Notes: generated from the letters alone by a model not told the origin. A stretch of 64,000 nt of DNA from Yersinia enterocolitica subsp. enterocolitica (GCF_901472495.1 NZ_LR590469.1:1426001-1490000); one strand, 5' to 3'. Positions 28,502-38,810 are shown, counted from the stretch's first letter. A program made the numbers and translations.

Positions 28502-31500
28502 ATGAAAAGAATGTTGATTAACGCAACTCAGCAAGAAGAGTTGCGTGTTGCCCTTGTAGATGGACAGCGGCTGTATGATTTGGATATTGAAAGCCCAGGT
28601 CATGAACAGAAAAAAGCGAATATTTACAAAGGTAAAATCACCCGAATCGAACCCAGTCTGGAAGCCGCTTTTGTTGATTACGGCGCTGAACGACATGGTT
28701 TTCTCCCATTAAAAGAAATTTCTCGCGAATATTTCCCTAGTAATTATTCCTCTCATGGCCGCCCAAACATCAAAGATGTGCTGCGCGAAGGCCAGGAAGT
28801 TATTGTTCAGGTTGATAAAGAAGAACGCGGTAATAAAGGTGCCGCACTCACCACTTTCATCAGCCTGGCAGGTAGTTATTTAGTTCTGATGCCTAACAAC
28901 CCACGTGCCGGTGGTATTTCTCGCCGCATCGAAGGTGATGACCGCACTGAACTGAAAGAAGCCCTATCCTCCCTGCAATTGCCAGATGGCATGGGTTTGA
29001 TTGTGCGTACCGCCGGTGTAGGTAAATCTGCGGATGCGCTGCAATGGGACTTATCATTCCGTCTGAAGCACTGGGATGCGATTAAAAAAGCCGCTGAAGG
29101 CCGCCCTGCGCCATTCTTGATCCATCAGGAAAGTAACGTAATTGTTCGTGCTTTCCGTGATTATCTACGCCCGGACATCGGCGAAATACTGATCGATAAC
29201 CCTAAAGTTCTCGAACTGGCTAAAGAGCATATCGCAGCGCTTGGCCGCCCGGATTTCAGCAGCAAAATCAAATTGTATAGTGGCGAAATCCCATTATTCA
29301 GTCACTACCAGATTGAGTCACAGATTGAATCTGCGTTCCAACGTGAAGTGCGTCTGCCTTCCGGTGGTTCTATCGTTATTGATACCACCGAAGCCCTGAC
29401 AGCGATTGATATCAACTCCGCACGTGCTACCCGTGGTGGAGATATCGAAGAAACGGCATTCAATACCAACCTTGAAGCCGCCGATGAAATTGCCCGTCAG
29501 TTGCGTCTACGTGACTTAGGTGGCCTGATTGTCATCGACTTTATCGATATGACACCGGTACGCCACCAACGTGAAGTAGAAAACCGCCTACGTGATGCCG
29601 TTCGTCAAGACCGTGCGCGTATCCAGATTGGCCGCATCTCTCGCTTCGGTTTACTGGAAATGTCCCGCCAGCGCCTCAGCCCATCACTGGGTGAGTCAAG
29701 CCACCATGTGTGCCCACGCTGTAGCGGTACCGGTACCGTTCGTGACAACGAATCTCTGTCACTTTCTATTCTGCGTTTGATTGAAGAAGAAGCGCTGAAA
29801 GAGAATACCCATGAAGTTCACGCCATTGTGCCGGTACAAATTGCATCGTATCTGCTGAACGAAAAGCGTGAATCTGTTAATGCCATCGAAAAACGCCAGG
29901 GTGGTGTGCGGGCAGTGATCGTACCAAACGATCAGATGCAAACGCCGCATTACTCTGTACTTCGTGTACGCAAAGGCGAAGAAGTCCCTTCTCTCAGCTA
30001 TTTGCTGCCACAGCTGCATGAAGCTGAAATGGCACAACCGTTGGAAGAAGCGACCATCGAACGTAAACGCCCAGAGCAACCTGCGCTGGCGACGTTCTCT
30101 CTGCCAACAGAAGTGCCACCAGAGTCAGCCCCTGCTGCTGCGAATGTTAAACCAACAGCCGCACCACAGGCCGCAACAGCTGCGGTGGCAGAACAACCTG
30201 GTTTCCTTAGCCGCCTGTTCAGTGGGCTGAAAGGTCTCTTCGGTGGTTCAACAGAAACTGAAGTGAAGCCGGTTGAAGTTGAGAAAACTGAAACCAACGA
30301 AAACCGTCGTAATGATCGCCGCAATCCTCGCCGCCAGAATAATGGCCGCAAAGACCGTGGTGACCGCACGCCGCGCGAAGGTCGTGATAACAGTAGTCGC
30401 GACAACAATGCCCGTGATAATAGCACTCGTGATAACGGCAACCGTGACAATGCTAACCGCGATAATAGCAATCGCGAAGGCCGTGACGATCAGCGCCGCA
30501 ATAATAGACGCCCGGCGCAACAAGCAACGGCACCACAGGCACAGACTGAAGTTGTTGAAGCAGATAAAACACAGCGTGAAGAGCAGCCAGCGCGTCGCGG
30601 TGATCGCCAACGTCGTCGTCCACAAGATGATAAACGCCAGGTATCACAAGACGTTAAAGCTAAAGTTGATGCGGATGTCGTCACAGCTGTAGTCGAAGAA
30701 GCACAACCTGAGCAAGAAGAACGTCAACAAGTGATGCAGCGCCGTCAACGTCGCCAATTGAATCAGAAAGTCCGTATTCAATCCGCGAATGATGAGCTGA
30801 ATGTTCTGGAAAGTTCTGTTAGCGAGCCAGTTTCCCACATTGCTGCGCCAGTCGTGCAGGAAGAAGTGAAATTGCTGCCGCAAGCAAGCTCTCAGGCCGA
30901 TGATGAAGCAACAAACGATCGTAATGGCAACAATGAAAATGGCATGCCACGTCGCTCTCGCCGCTCACCTCGCCACCTGCGTGTCAGTGGTCAACGCCGT
31001 CGCCGCTATCGTGATGAGCGCTACCCAACCCAGTCAGCTATGCCGCTGGCGGGTGCTTTCGCCTCACCAGAAATGGCATCAGGTAAAGTGTGGGTGCGTT
31101 ATCCAGTAGCTCAACCGTTTGAACCCGCCTTTGTGGAAAATCCGGTTGAAGAACAACAGCCAGTTGAGTACGTGCAGGAAGTTACTGCTGTAGTAGAACA
31201 AGTCGCTGTAGTTGCAGCACCTGTTGTTGCTGCTGCCGTAGCTGAAACTGTCGTGCCGACTCCAGCCCCGCAACACAAACCAGGTGGTTCTTCATCATCC
31301 GCTGCTGCCGTACCGGGCCGTGCGCCGGTTGTTGTAGAAACGGCAATTGTGGAAACGGCAATGGTAGAAACGGTAACTGTAGCGCCAATCGTTGAAACCC
31401 ATGCTGTTGAAGAACCTACACAGGTAACTGAAATTGCACCAGCAGCAGAAACTATCACGGCAGTCGAGCCAGTGATTGAAGACGCTGTGGCAACAGAAAC

Positions 31501-32002
31501 TGTAGTTGAAGCGACAATCGAACCCGTCGCTGTCATGGAAGAAGCCGTAACCCAAGAGCCTGTTGTTGAAGAAACAGCAGCTGTAGTTGATGACGTGACA
31601 GTCGCTGAAAAAGCTGTAGTTGAAGAGGCTATAGTTGAAGAAGCTGTAGTTGAAGATGTGACAGTTGAAGAAGCGGTGGTTGAAGCACCAATCGTGGCGG
31701 AAACAGTGGTTGAAGATTCTGTGGCAGAAGAAGCTACGGTAACTGAATCACCAACCGACACAGCTCCTGTTGCCGTTGCACCGCAGCAGCCAGTTGTTGC
31801 TCATCCCGAAGGTGTGTTATTCAAGCACTATGCTTCAGCGCCAATGACTAAAGCACCGGCACCTGATTACCAACCAGCATCGCCAAGCCAAGGCCATTGG
31901 GAACGTCCAGCCTTTGATTTTGCAGGTAAAGGTTCTGCGGGTGGTCATGCGGCAGCAACTAAGGCAACAGCACCAGCAACAAAGCCACAATCAGTTGAAT
32001 AG
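28502..32002 (+). CDS. rne: Ribonuclease E
   Basis: Essential endoribonuclease and scaffold of the RNA degradosome, 1166 residues. The start [13 protein letters not shown] is the invariant family N-terminus. The S1 domain covers about residues 35-125. The DNase-I-like catalytic aspartates lie in [19 protein letters not shown] and [11 protein letters not shown], and the zinc link is CPRCSGTG near 404-411. From about residue 500 the protein is disordered: a membrane-binding amphipathic segment ([13 protein letters not shown]), then an Arg/Asn/Asp-rich RNA-binding stretch. After these comes a long Val/Glu/Ala-rich region (about 31140-31770), probably expanded by internal repetition. The C-terminal [16 protein letters not shown] should contact PNPase. 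Confidence 0.98.
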   Translation: MKRMLINATQQEELRVALVDGQRLYDLDIESPGHEQKKANIYKGKITRIEPSLEAAFVDYGAERHGFLPLKEISREYFPSNYSSHGRPNIKDVLREGQEVIVQVDKEERGNKGAALTTFISLAGSYLVLMPNNPRAGGISRRIEGDDRTELKEALSSLQLPDGMGLIVRTAGVGKSADALQWDLSFRLKHWDAIKKAAEGRPAPFLIHQESNVIVRAFRDYLRPDIGEILIDNPKVLELAKEHIAALGRPDFSSKIKLYSGEIPLFSHYQIESQIESAFQREVRLPSGGSIVIDTTEALTAIDINSARATRGGDIEETAFNTNLEAADEIARQLRLRDLGGLIVIDFIDMTPVRHQREVENRLRDAVRQDRARIQIGRISRFGLLEMSRQRLSPSLGESSHHVCPRCSGTGTVRDNESLSLSILRLIEEEALKENTHEVHAIVPVQIASYLLNEKRESVNAIEKRQGGVRAVIVPNDQMQTPHYSVLRVRKGEEVPSLSYLLPQLHEAEMAQPLEEATIERKRPEQPALATFSLPTEVPPESAPAAANVKPTAAPQAATAAVAEQPGFLSRLFSGLKGLFGGSTETEVKPVEVEKTETNENRRNDRRNPRRQNNGRKDRGDRTPREGRDNSSRDNNARDNSTRDNGNRDNANRDNSNREGRDDQRRNNRRPAQQATAPQAQTEVVEADKTQREEQPARRGDRQRRRPQDDKRQVSQDVKAKVDADVVTAVVEEAQPEQEERQQVMQRRQRRQLNQKVRIQSANDELNVLESSVSEPVSHIAAPVVQEEVKLLPQASSQADDEATNDRNGNNENGMPRRSRRSPRHLRVSGQRRRRYRDERYPTQSAMPLAGAFASPEMASGKVWVRYPVAQPFEPAFVENPVEEQQPVEYVQEVTAVVEQVAVVAAPVVAAAVAETVVPTPAPQHKPGGSSSSAAAVPGRAPVVVETAIVETAMVETVTVAPIVETHAVEEPTQVTEIAPAAETITAVEPVIEDAVATETVVEATIEPVAVMEEAVTQEPVVEETAAVVDDVTVAEKAVVEEAIVEEAVVEDVTVEEAVVEAPIVAETVVEDSVAEEATVTESPTDTAPVAVAPQQPVVAHPEGVLFKHYASAPMTKAPAPDYQPASPSQGHWERPAFDFAGKGSAGGHAAATKATAPATKPQSVE

Positions 32003-32030
32003 TAGCAATATCGTTCGGCCCTAATAGTGC

Positions 32031-32044
32031 AAAACCCGCCATTT
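32031..32044 (+). terminator. Left half of the rne terminator, split by an IS
   Basis: AAAACCCGCC plus ATTT precedes the IS; the matching arm GGCGGGTTTTTT follows the IS at 33485-33496. Together, without the IS and one ATTT copy, they form a perfect CCCGCC-ATTT-GGCGGG hairpin with six T. The insertion falls exactly in the four-base loop, so transcription from rne now enters the IS and the two arms are about 1.44 kb apart. Confidence 0.88.
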
Positions 32045-32095
32045 TGAAGTGAACCCCGAAAGTTGGACACCCAGCGAGTAGGGGTTTTGCGTTTA

Positions 32096-32611
32096 ATGGG
32101 TAAAAGAAAATACACAACTGAATTCAAGCGTCAGGTTGTTCTCCACTTCCTCAACAGTGATGATGGAGCCAGGCGTACCGCCCGACTATTTGGTCTTGAC
32201 CACGGTACGGTTCGCCTCTGGACCGAGCACTGGAAAGCCAGCGGAGAGAATGGCTTCACCATCACGACCAAAAAATATTCCGCTGCCTTCAAGGGGGCGG
32301 TACTTCTCTGGATGCAGGATAATCATCAGTCCTCCCGCAAAGCGGCCGCAAAATTCAACATTGCGACAGCCTGCACCATCAACAGATGGGCGCGACTTTA
32401 CCGCGAAGGGGGTATTATTGCGCTTCGCAACAAACCCAGAGGACGACCGACTATGTCAGGGAAGAAAAAGCATTCTGCTCAGGAAGCAACGGCCCCTTAC
32501 CCGGAGTTCCGCAGCATAGAAGAAGAGCTGGAATATCTGCGTGCAGAGAACGCCTACTTAAAAAAGCTGCGTGCCTTGATTCAGGAGAAGCAGCGGAAAA
32601 AACGCGAATAA
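32096..32611 (+). CDS. IS3-family transposase OrfA
   Basis: A 171-residue protein with two helix-turn-helix units (YTTEFKRQVV... and YSAAFKGAVL...), typical of IS150-group OrfA, and a C-terminal leucine-zipper-like helix (EELEYLRAENAYLKKLRAL). The start at ATG 32096 (MGKRKYTTEF) is preferred. Near its end a run of six A (32597-32602) provides the slippery site for -1 frameshifting into OrfB. Confidence 0.9.
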   Translation: MGKRKYTTEFKRQVVLHFLNSDDGARRTARLFGLDHGTVRLWTEHWKASGENGFTITTKKYSAAFKGAVLLWMQDNHQSSRKAAAKFNIATACTINRWARLYREGGIIALRNKPRGRPTMSGKKKHSAQEATAPYPEFRSIEEELEYLRAENAYLKKLRALIQEKQRKKRE

Positions 32612-33465
32612 TCACTGAATTAAGGCATCTGTATAAACTGGCGACCTTGCTTTACGTGGCCGAACTTCCGCGCAGCACCTTCTACTGGCAGGTAAAATCC
32701 AGTGGTCGTGAAGAGACTTATGCGGATGAGAAACAAAGAATAAAAACCCTGTTTCACCATCATAAAGGTCGCTATGGTTACCGCAGAATAACGCTGGCCC
32801 TACGCAATGAGGGCGGGAGTCTTAACCATAAAACCGTACGAAAACTCATGCGGCAACAGCAGCTTGCATCTAACCTGCGTCGTAAAAAATATCAGTCATA
32901 TCAGGGTGCCTACGGTAAAGTGGTCCCTAATATACTTGCTCGAAAATTTACTGTCGAAGCCCCTAACCAGAAGTGGGTAACGGATGTGACCGAGTTCAAC
33001 GTCAGGGGTAAAAAGCTGTATCTGTCACCCGTGCTGGATCTGTATAACAGCGAAGTCGTTGCCTGGCAGATGGATACGCATCCCGGAATGAACCTGATTG
33101 ATAAAATGCTTGATGATGCGCTACAGAAGTTGAACTCAGGCGATGAACCTGTACTTCACTCGGATCAGGGCTGGCAATATCAGATGGCAAGCTATCAGAA
33201 AAGGCTGGGGTCTGGCGAAGTAAAGCAAAGTATGTCGCGCAAGGGCAACTGCCTGGATAATGCTGTGATAGAAAACTTTTTTGGTCTGCTGAAGACTGAA
33301 TGCTGGCACAATGAAAAATACGAAGATGTAGAACAACTGAAAAAAGCGGTGGATGAGTATATCCATTACTACAACAACGAAAGGATCAAAGTAAAATTAA
33401 ACGGCCTGAGTCCGGTGCAGTACCGAAATCAGGCCATGTCAACCGCCAGGAAAAGTGTCCAATAA
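32602..33465 (+). CDS. IS3-family transposase OrfB (DDE integrase domain)
   Basis: Catalytic part of the transposase, expressed as an OrfAB fusion by -1 frameshift at the A6 run. The DDE triad is present: first Asp in KWVTDVTEF, second Asp in LHSDQGWQYQ and Glu in NAVIENFFGLLK; the ending YNNERIKVKLNGLSPVQYR is the usual IS3-family C-terminus. About 287 residues follow the slippage point. No disruption was seen. Confidence 0.92.
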   Translation, partial: TRIITELRHLYKLATLLYVAELPRSTFYWQVKSSGREETYADEKQRIKTLFHHHKGRYGYRRITLALRNEGGSLNHKTVRKLMRQQQLASNLRRKKYQSYQGAYGKVVPNILARKFTVEAPNQKWVTDVTEFNVRGKKLYLSPVLDLYNSEVVAWQMDTHPGMNLIDKMLDDALQKLNSGDEPVLHSDQGWQYQMASYQKRLGSGEVKQSMSRKGNCLDNAVIENFFGLLKTECWHNEKYEDVEQLKKAVDEYIHYYNNERIKVKLNGLSPVQYRNQAMSTARKSVQ

Positions 33466-33511
33466 ATGGGGTTCACTTCAATTTGGCGGGTTTTTTATTG
33501 AACAAATACTC

Positions 33512-33799
33512 TCACGCGATTTGCTTCACTTTCTTTATCTCAAGGCTTTCCAACTTGCCTTCAAGAGCTTTGACAAACGCTTTGAAGTGCTCGGTTTTAT
33601 TATGTTTTTCTAATGCATCCTCAGATGCCCAGCGCTCAAAAAACACAAAAGAGCCTTTTTGGTCGCTTTCAGCATGGAGATCATATTGCAGATTCCCCTT
33701 CTCTTCACGACTCGGTTCGATAACCTGATGAACTGCGGCTGTAACCTCAGCAATAAACTCAGGTTTCGCTACTAAGCTGGCAATAACACGAACTTCCAT
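33512..33799 (-). CDS. Antibiotic-biosynthesis-monooxygenase-fold (YgiN-like) protein
   Basis: A 95-residue ABM-domain protein (ferredoxin-like dimer) with the characteristic PSREEKGNLQYDLH and FVFFERWASEDALEKH segments near residues 30-65. Relatives include quinol monooxygenases (YgiN) and LsrG. The substrate is not predictable. The gene ends just past the right arm of the disrupted rne terminator, which would originally have served both convergent genes. Confidence 0.85.
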   Translation of the reverse strand: MEVRVIASLVAKPEFIAEVTAAVHQVIEPSREEKGNLQYDLHAESDQKGSFVFFERWASEDALEKHNKTEHFKAFVKALEGKLESLEIKKVKQIA

Positions 33800-34047
33800 A
33801 GTTATTCTCCCATCTGTACATTTAACTAGCGTATTTGACGATAAATCAATCGCTCACCCACTTGGGCAATTTCTCGAAACCTCTCTATAAAAGCCCCTTT
33901 TTACCCTATTTTCAACTTACTAAAAATATTGTTTTCACCTTAGCCGTAACAATCAGATGCATCTGGAGCACTTTCCGCTTATCCTTAGACCCCGCCGGAA
34001 ACAGCACAAAAACCCCGATATCTCATCATGACTGCGGAGCCCGTTGA

Positions 34048-35094
34048 ATGACTGTACAACCCCAAACCCTGAAAATTCGCCGCCCCGATGACTGGCATAT
34101 TCATTTACGTGATGACGAAATGCTCAGTACCGTGCTGCCCTATACTTCCGAGGTGTTTGCTCGGGCTATTGTCATGCCAAACCTGACACCCCCGATAACC
34201 ACAGTTGCCAGTGCCATTGCCTATCGGGAACGTATTTTGGCGGCAATTCCTGCGGGCCATAAATTCACACCGCTAATGACGTGCTACCTGACCAATACTC
34301 TGGACGTCAATGAACTGACTCGCGGTTTTGAACAAGGTGTGTTTACCGCCGCTAAGCTTTATCCGGCCAATGCCACCACCAACTCAACCCATGGTGTTTC
34401 TGATATTCCAGCAATTTATCCGCTGTTTGAACAGATGCAGAAGATAGGCATGCCGTTACTGATCCACGGGGAAGTCACTGACGCGGCTGTGGACATTTTT
34501 GATCGTGAAGCGCGCTTTATTGACCAAATCCTGGAACCGATACGCCGTCAATTCCCAGAACTGAAAATTGTCTTTGAGCATATCACCACCAAAGACGCAG
34601 CCGATTATGTGCTGGCAGGCAATCGTTTCCTTGGTGCGACCATCACCCCTCAGCATTTAATGTTCAATCGTAATCACATGTTGGTTGGCGGAATTCGCCC
34701 TCACCTATTCTGTTTGCCGATCCTAAAACGTAGCACTCATCAAGAAGCCCTGCGTCAAGCGGTTACCAGTGGCTCTGAGCGCTTCTTCCTCGGAACTGAC
34801 TCAGCACCGCATGCCAAACATCGTAAAGAGTCATCATGTGGCTGTGCAGGTGTATTCAATGCCCCGTCGGCACTTCCAGCGTATGCCTCTGTGTTTGAAG
34901 AGATGAACGCACTGCAACATTTGGAAGCATTCTGCTCTTTGAACGGCCCACGTTTTTATGGTCTGCCCGTTAATGAAGATTTTGTTGAATTGGTTCGGGT
35001 TCCGTTCCAACAACCAGAAGAAATCTCACTCGGAAACGAATCTATTATTCCTTTCCTTGCCGGCCAGACCATCAACTGGTCAGTTAAAGCTTAA
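34048..35094 (+). CDS. pyrC: Dihydroorotase
   Basis: Zinc enzyme of pyrimidine synthesis, cyclising carbamoyl-aspartate to dihydroorotate. Metal ligands are His17 and His19 in DWHIHLRDD and the carbamylated Lys103 in [12 protein letters not shown]; the catalytic Asp lies in LGTDSAPH. The 348 residues match class II enzymes. A GGAG ribosome site lies eight bases before the start. The 248-base gap upstream contains its promoter and that of the divergent ABM gene. Confidence 0.97.
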   Translation: MTVQPQTLKIRRPDDWHIHLRDDEMLSTVLPYTSEVFARAIVMPNLTPPITTVASAIAYRERILAAIPAGHKFTPLMTCYLTNTLDVNELTRGFEQGVFTAAKLYPANATTNSTHGVSDIPAIYPLFEQMQKIGMPLLIHGEVTDAAVDIFDREARFIDQILEPIRRQFPELKIVFEHITTKDAADYVLAGNRFLGATITPQHLMFNRNHMLVGGIRPHLFCLPILKRSTHQEALRQAVTSGSERFFLGTDSAPHAKHRKESSCGCAGVFNAPSALPAYASVFEEMNALQHLEAFCSLNGPRFYGLPVNEDFVELVRVPFQQPEEISLGNESIIPFLAGQTINWSVKA

Positions 35095-35101
35095 TAGCTA
35101 T

Positions 35102-35142
35102 GGCGGTAGAGCGCGCTTTTCTCTACTGCCTCAAATTTTTTT
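35102..35142 (+). terminator. pyrC terminator
   Basis: Stem GGCGGTAGAG / CTCTACTGCC with one wobble pair, followed after four bases by seven T. Confidence 0.85.
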
Positions 35143-35171
35143 ATCCGCCAGTTGCAGCCCGAACACTTATA

Positions 35172-35187
35172 CTGTATAAATAACCAG
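35172..35187 (+). promoter_or_regulatory. LexA operator of dinI
   Basis: CTGTATAAATAACCAG fits the SOS box CTGT-N8-ACAG with one mismatch, overlaps a TATACT -10-like hexamer and lies 24 bases before the dinI start. DinI is a known SOS gene, so the assignment is well supported. Confidence 0.85.
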
Positions 35188-35210
35188 CATGAATATTCGG
35201 AGGGCTAAAT

Positions 35211-35456
35211 ATGCGTGTTGAAGTCAGTATTGATAAAAAAAATCAGTTACCCGCAGGTGCTATCGAAGCACTCACCAATGAATTGAGTAAACGACTGAAT
35301 ACTAAATTCCCGGATACCACTACCGCAGTACAAGTGCGTTACGCCGGGGCCAATAATCTTTCTGTTTTAGGCGGTGCCAAAACTGATAAAGATCTCATCT
35401 CTGAAATATTACAAGAAATATGGGAAAGCGCGGACGACTGGTTCGATGCGGAATAA
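35211..35456 (+). CDS. dinI: DNA-damage-inducible protein DinI
   Basis: An 81-residue SOS protein that binds and stabilises RecA filaments. The acidic C-terminal helix (ILQEIWESADDWFDAE), which mimics DNA, is well preserved. A LexA box precedes it. It is between pyrC and bssS, as in E. coli. Confidence 0.96.
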   Translation: MRVEVSIDKKNQLPAGAIEALTNELSKRLNTKFPDTTTAVQVRYAGANNLSVLGGAKTDKDLISEILQEIWESADDWFDAE

Positions 35457-35477
35457 ATCACAATAAAAAATATGTTA

Positions 35478-35606
<129 letters not shown>

Positions 35607-35818
35607 GGTAAATGCTGTTTTGCCGGGGAATCGCTCCTCGGCTTTTTTCATTTTAATCTTCGCTTAATTAATCATCAGAAAATAAATAATTTGTAAAGAT
35701 CTGTTGATAATCTCCACATTCACCAGCGCTTGCGTATACTAAAAAAGTTCACTGAGTATTGAGTCGCATTGATCCTCGTTAGTCACTCCAGTTAGTAACT
35801 ACTATATAAGGGGTCTTT

Positions 35819-36073
35819 ATGGACAGAAATGATGAAGTTATCCAGACTCACCCGCTCGTAGGTTGGGATATCAGCACTGTAGATGCATATGACGCGATGA
35901 TGATACGTCTTCATTACCTGTCTTCCATGGATCAACCGCCTGAAGATGCGCTGGTTGATAGAACGCTCTGGCTGACGACTGATGTTGCACGCCAATTAAT
36001 AAATATCTTAGAAGCAGGCATTGCTAAAATTGAGTCATCAGAATACCAAGATCTTGACCGTCGTAAGCATTAA
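35819..36073 (+). CDS. bssS: Biofilm regulator BssS
   Basis: An 84-residue small cytoplasmic protein matching BssS (YceP), reported in E. coli to influence biofilm formation and indole/AI-2 signalling. The sequence HPLVGWDISTVDAYDAMMIR is the family core. The mechanism is unknown. It has its own terminator downstream. Confidence 0.94.
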   Translation: MDRNDEVIQTHPLVGWDISTVDAYDAMMIRLHYLSSMDQPPEDALVDRTLWLTTDVARQLINILEAGIAKIESSEYQDLDRRKH

Positions 36074-36105
36074 TTATCACCTACAATTAATTTCTCAACG
36101 CTCAT

Positions 36106-36142
36106 AAAAAGGCATTAGTGAATATCACTTGATGCCTTTTTA
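36106..36142 (+). terminator. bssS terminator
   Basis: AAAAAGGCAT-AGTG pairs with CACT-ATGCCTTTTT around AATAT, giving a stem with flanking A and T runs. Confidence 0.88.
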
Positions 36143-36336
36143 TTAACCGTTCCCACCATCATATCGCTAACATCCCTTTTGCTATCCCTGACCCCGTGCT
36201 ATTACTATCGTTTTAATTTTTATCGCGACTTGCCGCCTTTCATTTAAATAATTCTGTTTATTATCAGGATAAAACTGCATTACAAATCGAACAGTGTTAA
36301 ATAAGGCTAGCGATGATATTCACCAAGGTGAAAAAT

Positions 36337-37458
36337 ATGGATTATGATTTGATTGTCATTGGTAGTGGCTCCGTCGGTTCCGCCGCAGGTTACTACGCCT
36401 CACAAGCCGGTTTAAAAGTGCTGATGATTGACAGTGCAATGCCTCCTCACCAGTCAGGTAGCCACCACGGCGATACCAGAATCATTCGCCACGCATACGG
36501 TGAAGGCGAGAAATATGTTCCATTAGTATTACGCGCACAAGCACTGTGGGATCAACTCTCCGCTCAGACAGGTGAAAAATTATTTCAGGCCAGTGGTGTA
36601 CTCAATTTGGGGCCTGATGATTCGACTTTCCTGAAAAATACACAACTCAGCGCGCAACAATATAATTTACCGGTCGACATTTTAAATGCAGCGCAGGTTC
36701 GTGAGAAATGGCCGGTATTTACTGTGCCGGATAATTATATTGGTGTATTCGAACCACAGTCAGGTTATCTGCGCTCAGAACTGGCCATAAAAACACTGAT
36801 CAAAGCCGTCACTGAGGCTGGTTGCGGCATTTTATTTAACTGCCCGGTTACCGCGATTGAACCCTTGGATAATGGGGTTGATGTCGTGACCATTGATGGT
36901 ACCTACAGCGCCAGGAAAGTGGTGGTCACCGCCGGAACCTGGGTGAAAGAGTTACTACCGCAATTACCCATAACAGCCATACGCAAAGTCTTCTCCTGGC
37001 ACCATGCCGATGGTCGCTACAGTGAAGGGAATCATTTCCCGGCATTTACAGTAGAAACTCCGGATAACATTCATTACTACGGTTTTCCCTCACAAAATGA
37101 TGAACTGAAATTGGGTAAGCATAATGGTGGTCAACCGATAGAATCAGCCGCACAACGTAAGCCATTTGGTGCTTATGCTGAAGATGGTACCGAAGTATTT
37201 GGCTTTTTGCGTCATTTCTTACCTGGAGTGGGTGTTTGCCTACATGGCGCAGCATGCAGTTATGATATGAGTCCCGATGAAGATTTCATCATCGACACCT
37301 TGCCGGATAACCCCCATATTATGGTGGTGACTGGCTTAAGCGGTCATGGATTTAAGTTTGCCACCGCACTGGGTGAAGTCGCCGCACTCTTTGCGCAAGA
37401 TAAAACGTCACCTATTGATATTTCTGCCTTTTCACTGGCGCGATTCACTCATTCTTAG
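36337..37458 (+). CDS. solA: N-methyl-L-tryptophan oxidase
   Basis: Flavoenzyme that demethylates N-methyltryptophan and other N-methyl amino acids. FAD motif [10 protein letters not shown] is at residues 9-18; the [17 protein letters not shown] loop and the cysteine of LHGAACSYD, which holds FAD covalently, are present. The start [11 protein letters not shown] is chosen over an earlier Met (36313) because of the AAGGTG ribosome site and the length of 373, matching E. coli (372). Confidence 0.95.
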   Translation: MDYDLIVIGSGSVGSAAGYYASQAGLKVLMIDSAMPPHQSGSHHGDTRIIRHAYGEGEKYVPLVLRAQALWDQLSAQTGEKLFQASGVLNLGPDDSTFLKNTQLSAQQYNLPVDILNAAQVREKWPVFTVPDNYIGVFEPQSGYLRSELAIKTLIKAVTEAGCGILFNCPVTAIEPLDNGVDVVTIDGTYSARKVVVTAGTWVKELLPQLPITAIRKVFSWHHADGRYSEGNHFPAFTVETPDNIHYYGFPSQNDELKLGKHNGGQPIESAAQRKPFGAYAEDGTEVFGFLRHFLPGVGVCLHGAACSYDMSPDEDFIIDTLPDNPHIMVVTGLSGHGFKFATALGEVAALFAQDKTSPIDISAFSLARFTHS

Positions 37459-37488
37459 GCCACGAATGACAATTTTCTGATTAAATTG

Positions 37489-37535
37489 TTGCCAATACTC
37501 ATTTACTTTTAAGATGAGTTATTGGCAATTTATTT
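37489..37535 (+). terminator. solA terminator
   Basis: Long stem TTGCCAATA-CTCAT / ATGAG-T-TATTGGCAA followed by TTTATTT, 30 bases after the solA stop. Confidence 0.85.
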
Positions 37536-37716
37536 GCATTTCTTATATTTCAATCTCAGGACAAAACACTCTTAATTTTATTATTAGCAGGAGGCTTATT
37601 CGTTAAATCCGTCAACAAGCATCGCAAATCCCGAATTGACGCCTTGGTCGTCAGAGGATTACCTTATCCTTGTATGCAGCCAGGTATGGTTGCAGTTAGA
37701 CAAGGATGTATGTCAT

Positions 37717-38301
37717 ATGAAAATATTAATTATTGATGAATGTTTTTATACCCGTTCAGGGGTAAATACTTATTTAAATAACTCAACATCGCTTAATTTA
37801 AGAGATGTGCCTACGGTTGAACAAGCAACATCAACTATCCAGGATTTTAATCCTGAGATAATAATTGTTAATCTTACCCAATATTGTCGTTTTGGTGGTC
37901 ATTGTCCGTTATTAGAACATTTTCTACGTTGTAGTGACCAGGCAAAAGTGTATATTTATCTGGATGCAGCCTATCCATTTAGTGAAACACCAATCCCCCT
38001 GACTGGCTCTGTTTCTATTCTGGCTAAAAAGCATTTGCCTGAACTGCTTCAAAGCTTATCCCGTATTTCACACGATTCAGGCAAGTCACATCTGTCATGC
38101 CCTGCATCACTGTTCAGCCCACAAGAACATAAAGTCATGTGCTACTGGATGACAGAAATGCCCAACTACCGTATCGCTAAAAAATTGAATATCAGCGATA
38201 GCACAGTTTACTCACATAAACGCCATATTACTGAGAAAATAAAAGTCAGGAATCGCTTAGAGTTGTGCTTTATTTACAACGTATTCAAATATCTCTACTA
38301 G
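37717..38301 (+). CDS. LuxR/FixJ-type regulator with a degenerate receiver
   Basis: A 194-residue protein. Residues 1-115 resemble a response-regulator receiver: acidic Asp7-Glu8 at the expected place, but Asn52 in IIIVNLTQ where the phosphorylated Asp should be. Residues 130-190 are a LuxR helix-turn-helix (FSPQEHKVMCYWM, NISDSTVYSHKRHI). It is thus similar in design to RcsA/BglJ-like regulators that do not need phosphorylation. The start MKILIIDECF at 37717 is preferred; codons upstream in frame are unlike the family. The local sequence is AT-rich, suggesting acquisition. Target genes are unknown. Confidence 0.85.
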   Translation: MKILIIDECFYTRSGVNTYLNNSTSLNLRDVPTVEQATSTIQDFNPEIIIVNLTQYCRFGGHCPLLEHFLRCSDQAKVYIYLDAAYPFSETPIPLTGSVSILAKKHLPELLQSLSRISHDSGKSHLSCPASLFSPQEHKVMCYWMTEMPNYRIAKKLNISDSTVYSHKRHITEKIKVRNRLELCFIYNVFKYLY

Positions 38302-38617
38302 AAATTAGTCTATATTTAGAAAAACATCTCCAAGTAGTGCTCAATACAGAGCCGAGCCAATATTTATATAAGTTTAAGTCACGAGTAATGTAGCCGGAAC
38401 AATATAATGCGAAATAGCTTGCTGTTAGCAAGTATCGGTTACATTCCACTTAAATTATTTTATATAACCCACGCTCCAACGTTCATCTTTTACACACATA
38501 TCTGTAGATAAATCATTTTTTTTATTATTCTTAACACACTAATTTAACTTCCAGATTATTGTTTATCCAATTAAAAACACCTATAATGTGCGATGATCTT
38601 AGCCGCAGCCAGTCAGC
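38302..38617. other. AT-rich intergenic stretch, no gene seen
   Basis: 316 bases of AT-rich sequence. A small hairpin AGCTTGCTGTTAGCAAG at about 38416-38432 lacks a T run. Nothing coding was recognised except the small yceO gene that follows. Confidence 0.5.
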
Positions 38618-38731
38618 ATGTTAAATAAATTGCTTTCAATAGTTATCAATAATGTACGGGAGCATCTAATACTCTATATCTGTTTGTGGCTCACATTGTT
38701 GGCACTGGATATTTATTTCTTTTTCTATTAG
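38618..38731 (+). CDS. yceO: Small membrane protein YceO
   Basis: A 37-codon frame reading MLNKLLSIVINNVREHLILY followed by a hydrophobic tail CLWLTLLALDIYFFFY. It matches the E. coli YceO pattern (INNIREHLMLY, then a hydrophobic helix ending in an aromatic run) and lies at the same place, downstream of solA on the trhO side. It is about nine residues shorter at the N-terminus than E. coli YceO; an in-frame TAG lies 18 bases upstream. No strong ribosome site was seen. One membrane helix is predicted; the function is unknown. Confidence 0.72.
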   Translation: MLNKLLSIVINNVREHLILYICLWLTLLALDIYFFFY

Positions 38732-38767
38732 TTTACTGCCCGAATCATTCCCCTGATATTGAGTAAA

Positions 38768-38796
38768 GCCAGCAGGTATAGAAATCACCTGCTGGC
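38768..38796 (-). terminator. Terminator of the TqsA-like gene
   Basis: Perfect ten-base stem GCCAGCAGGT / ACCTGCTGGC with a nine-base loop, followed on the minus strand by TTTACT. It lies 15 bases after the stop codon at 38811. Confidence 0.85.
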
Positions 38797-38810
38797 CTCA
38801 GATTTTCAAA

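Larger units (their letters stand above)
32045..33480 (+). mobile_element. IS3-family (IS150-group) insertion sequence
   Basis: A 1436-bp element with terminal inverted repeats beginning TGAAGTGAACCCC at both ends and continuing to a matching TTGGACAC. It is flanked by the 4-bp direct repeat ATTT (32041-32044 and 33481-33484). It encodes OrfA and OrfB in the usual -1 arrangement. Both frames appear intact, so the element may still be active. The IS150 group is inferred from the double-helix-turn-helix OrfA and the ends; the exact named IS cannot be given without a database. Confidence 0.9.

Noticed and set aside
30273..30692. Long frames in other registers within rne (also 31111-31761 on the minus strand)
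   Set aside because: They mirror the low-complexity Arg/Asn and Val/Glu coding region and have no independent support.
38768..38800. SgrS-like RNA suggested by the CCAGCAGG...CCTGCTGG hairpin
   Set aside because: The E. coli SgrS terminator is similar, but no region complementary to the ptsG site lies beside it and the T run faces the exporter gene; it is an ordinary terminator.
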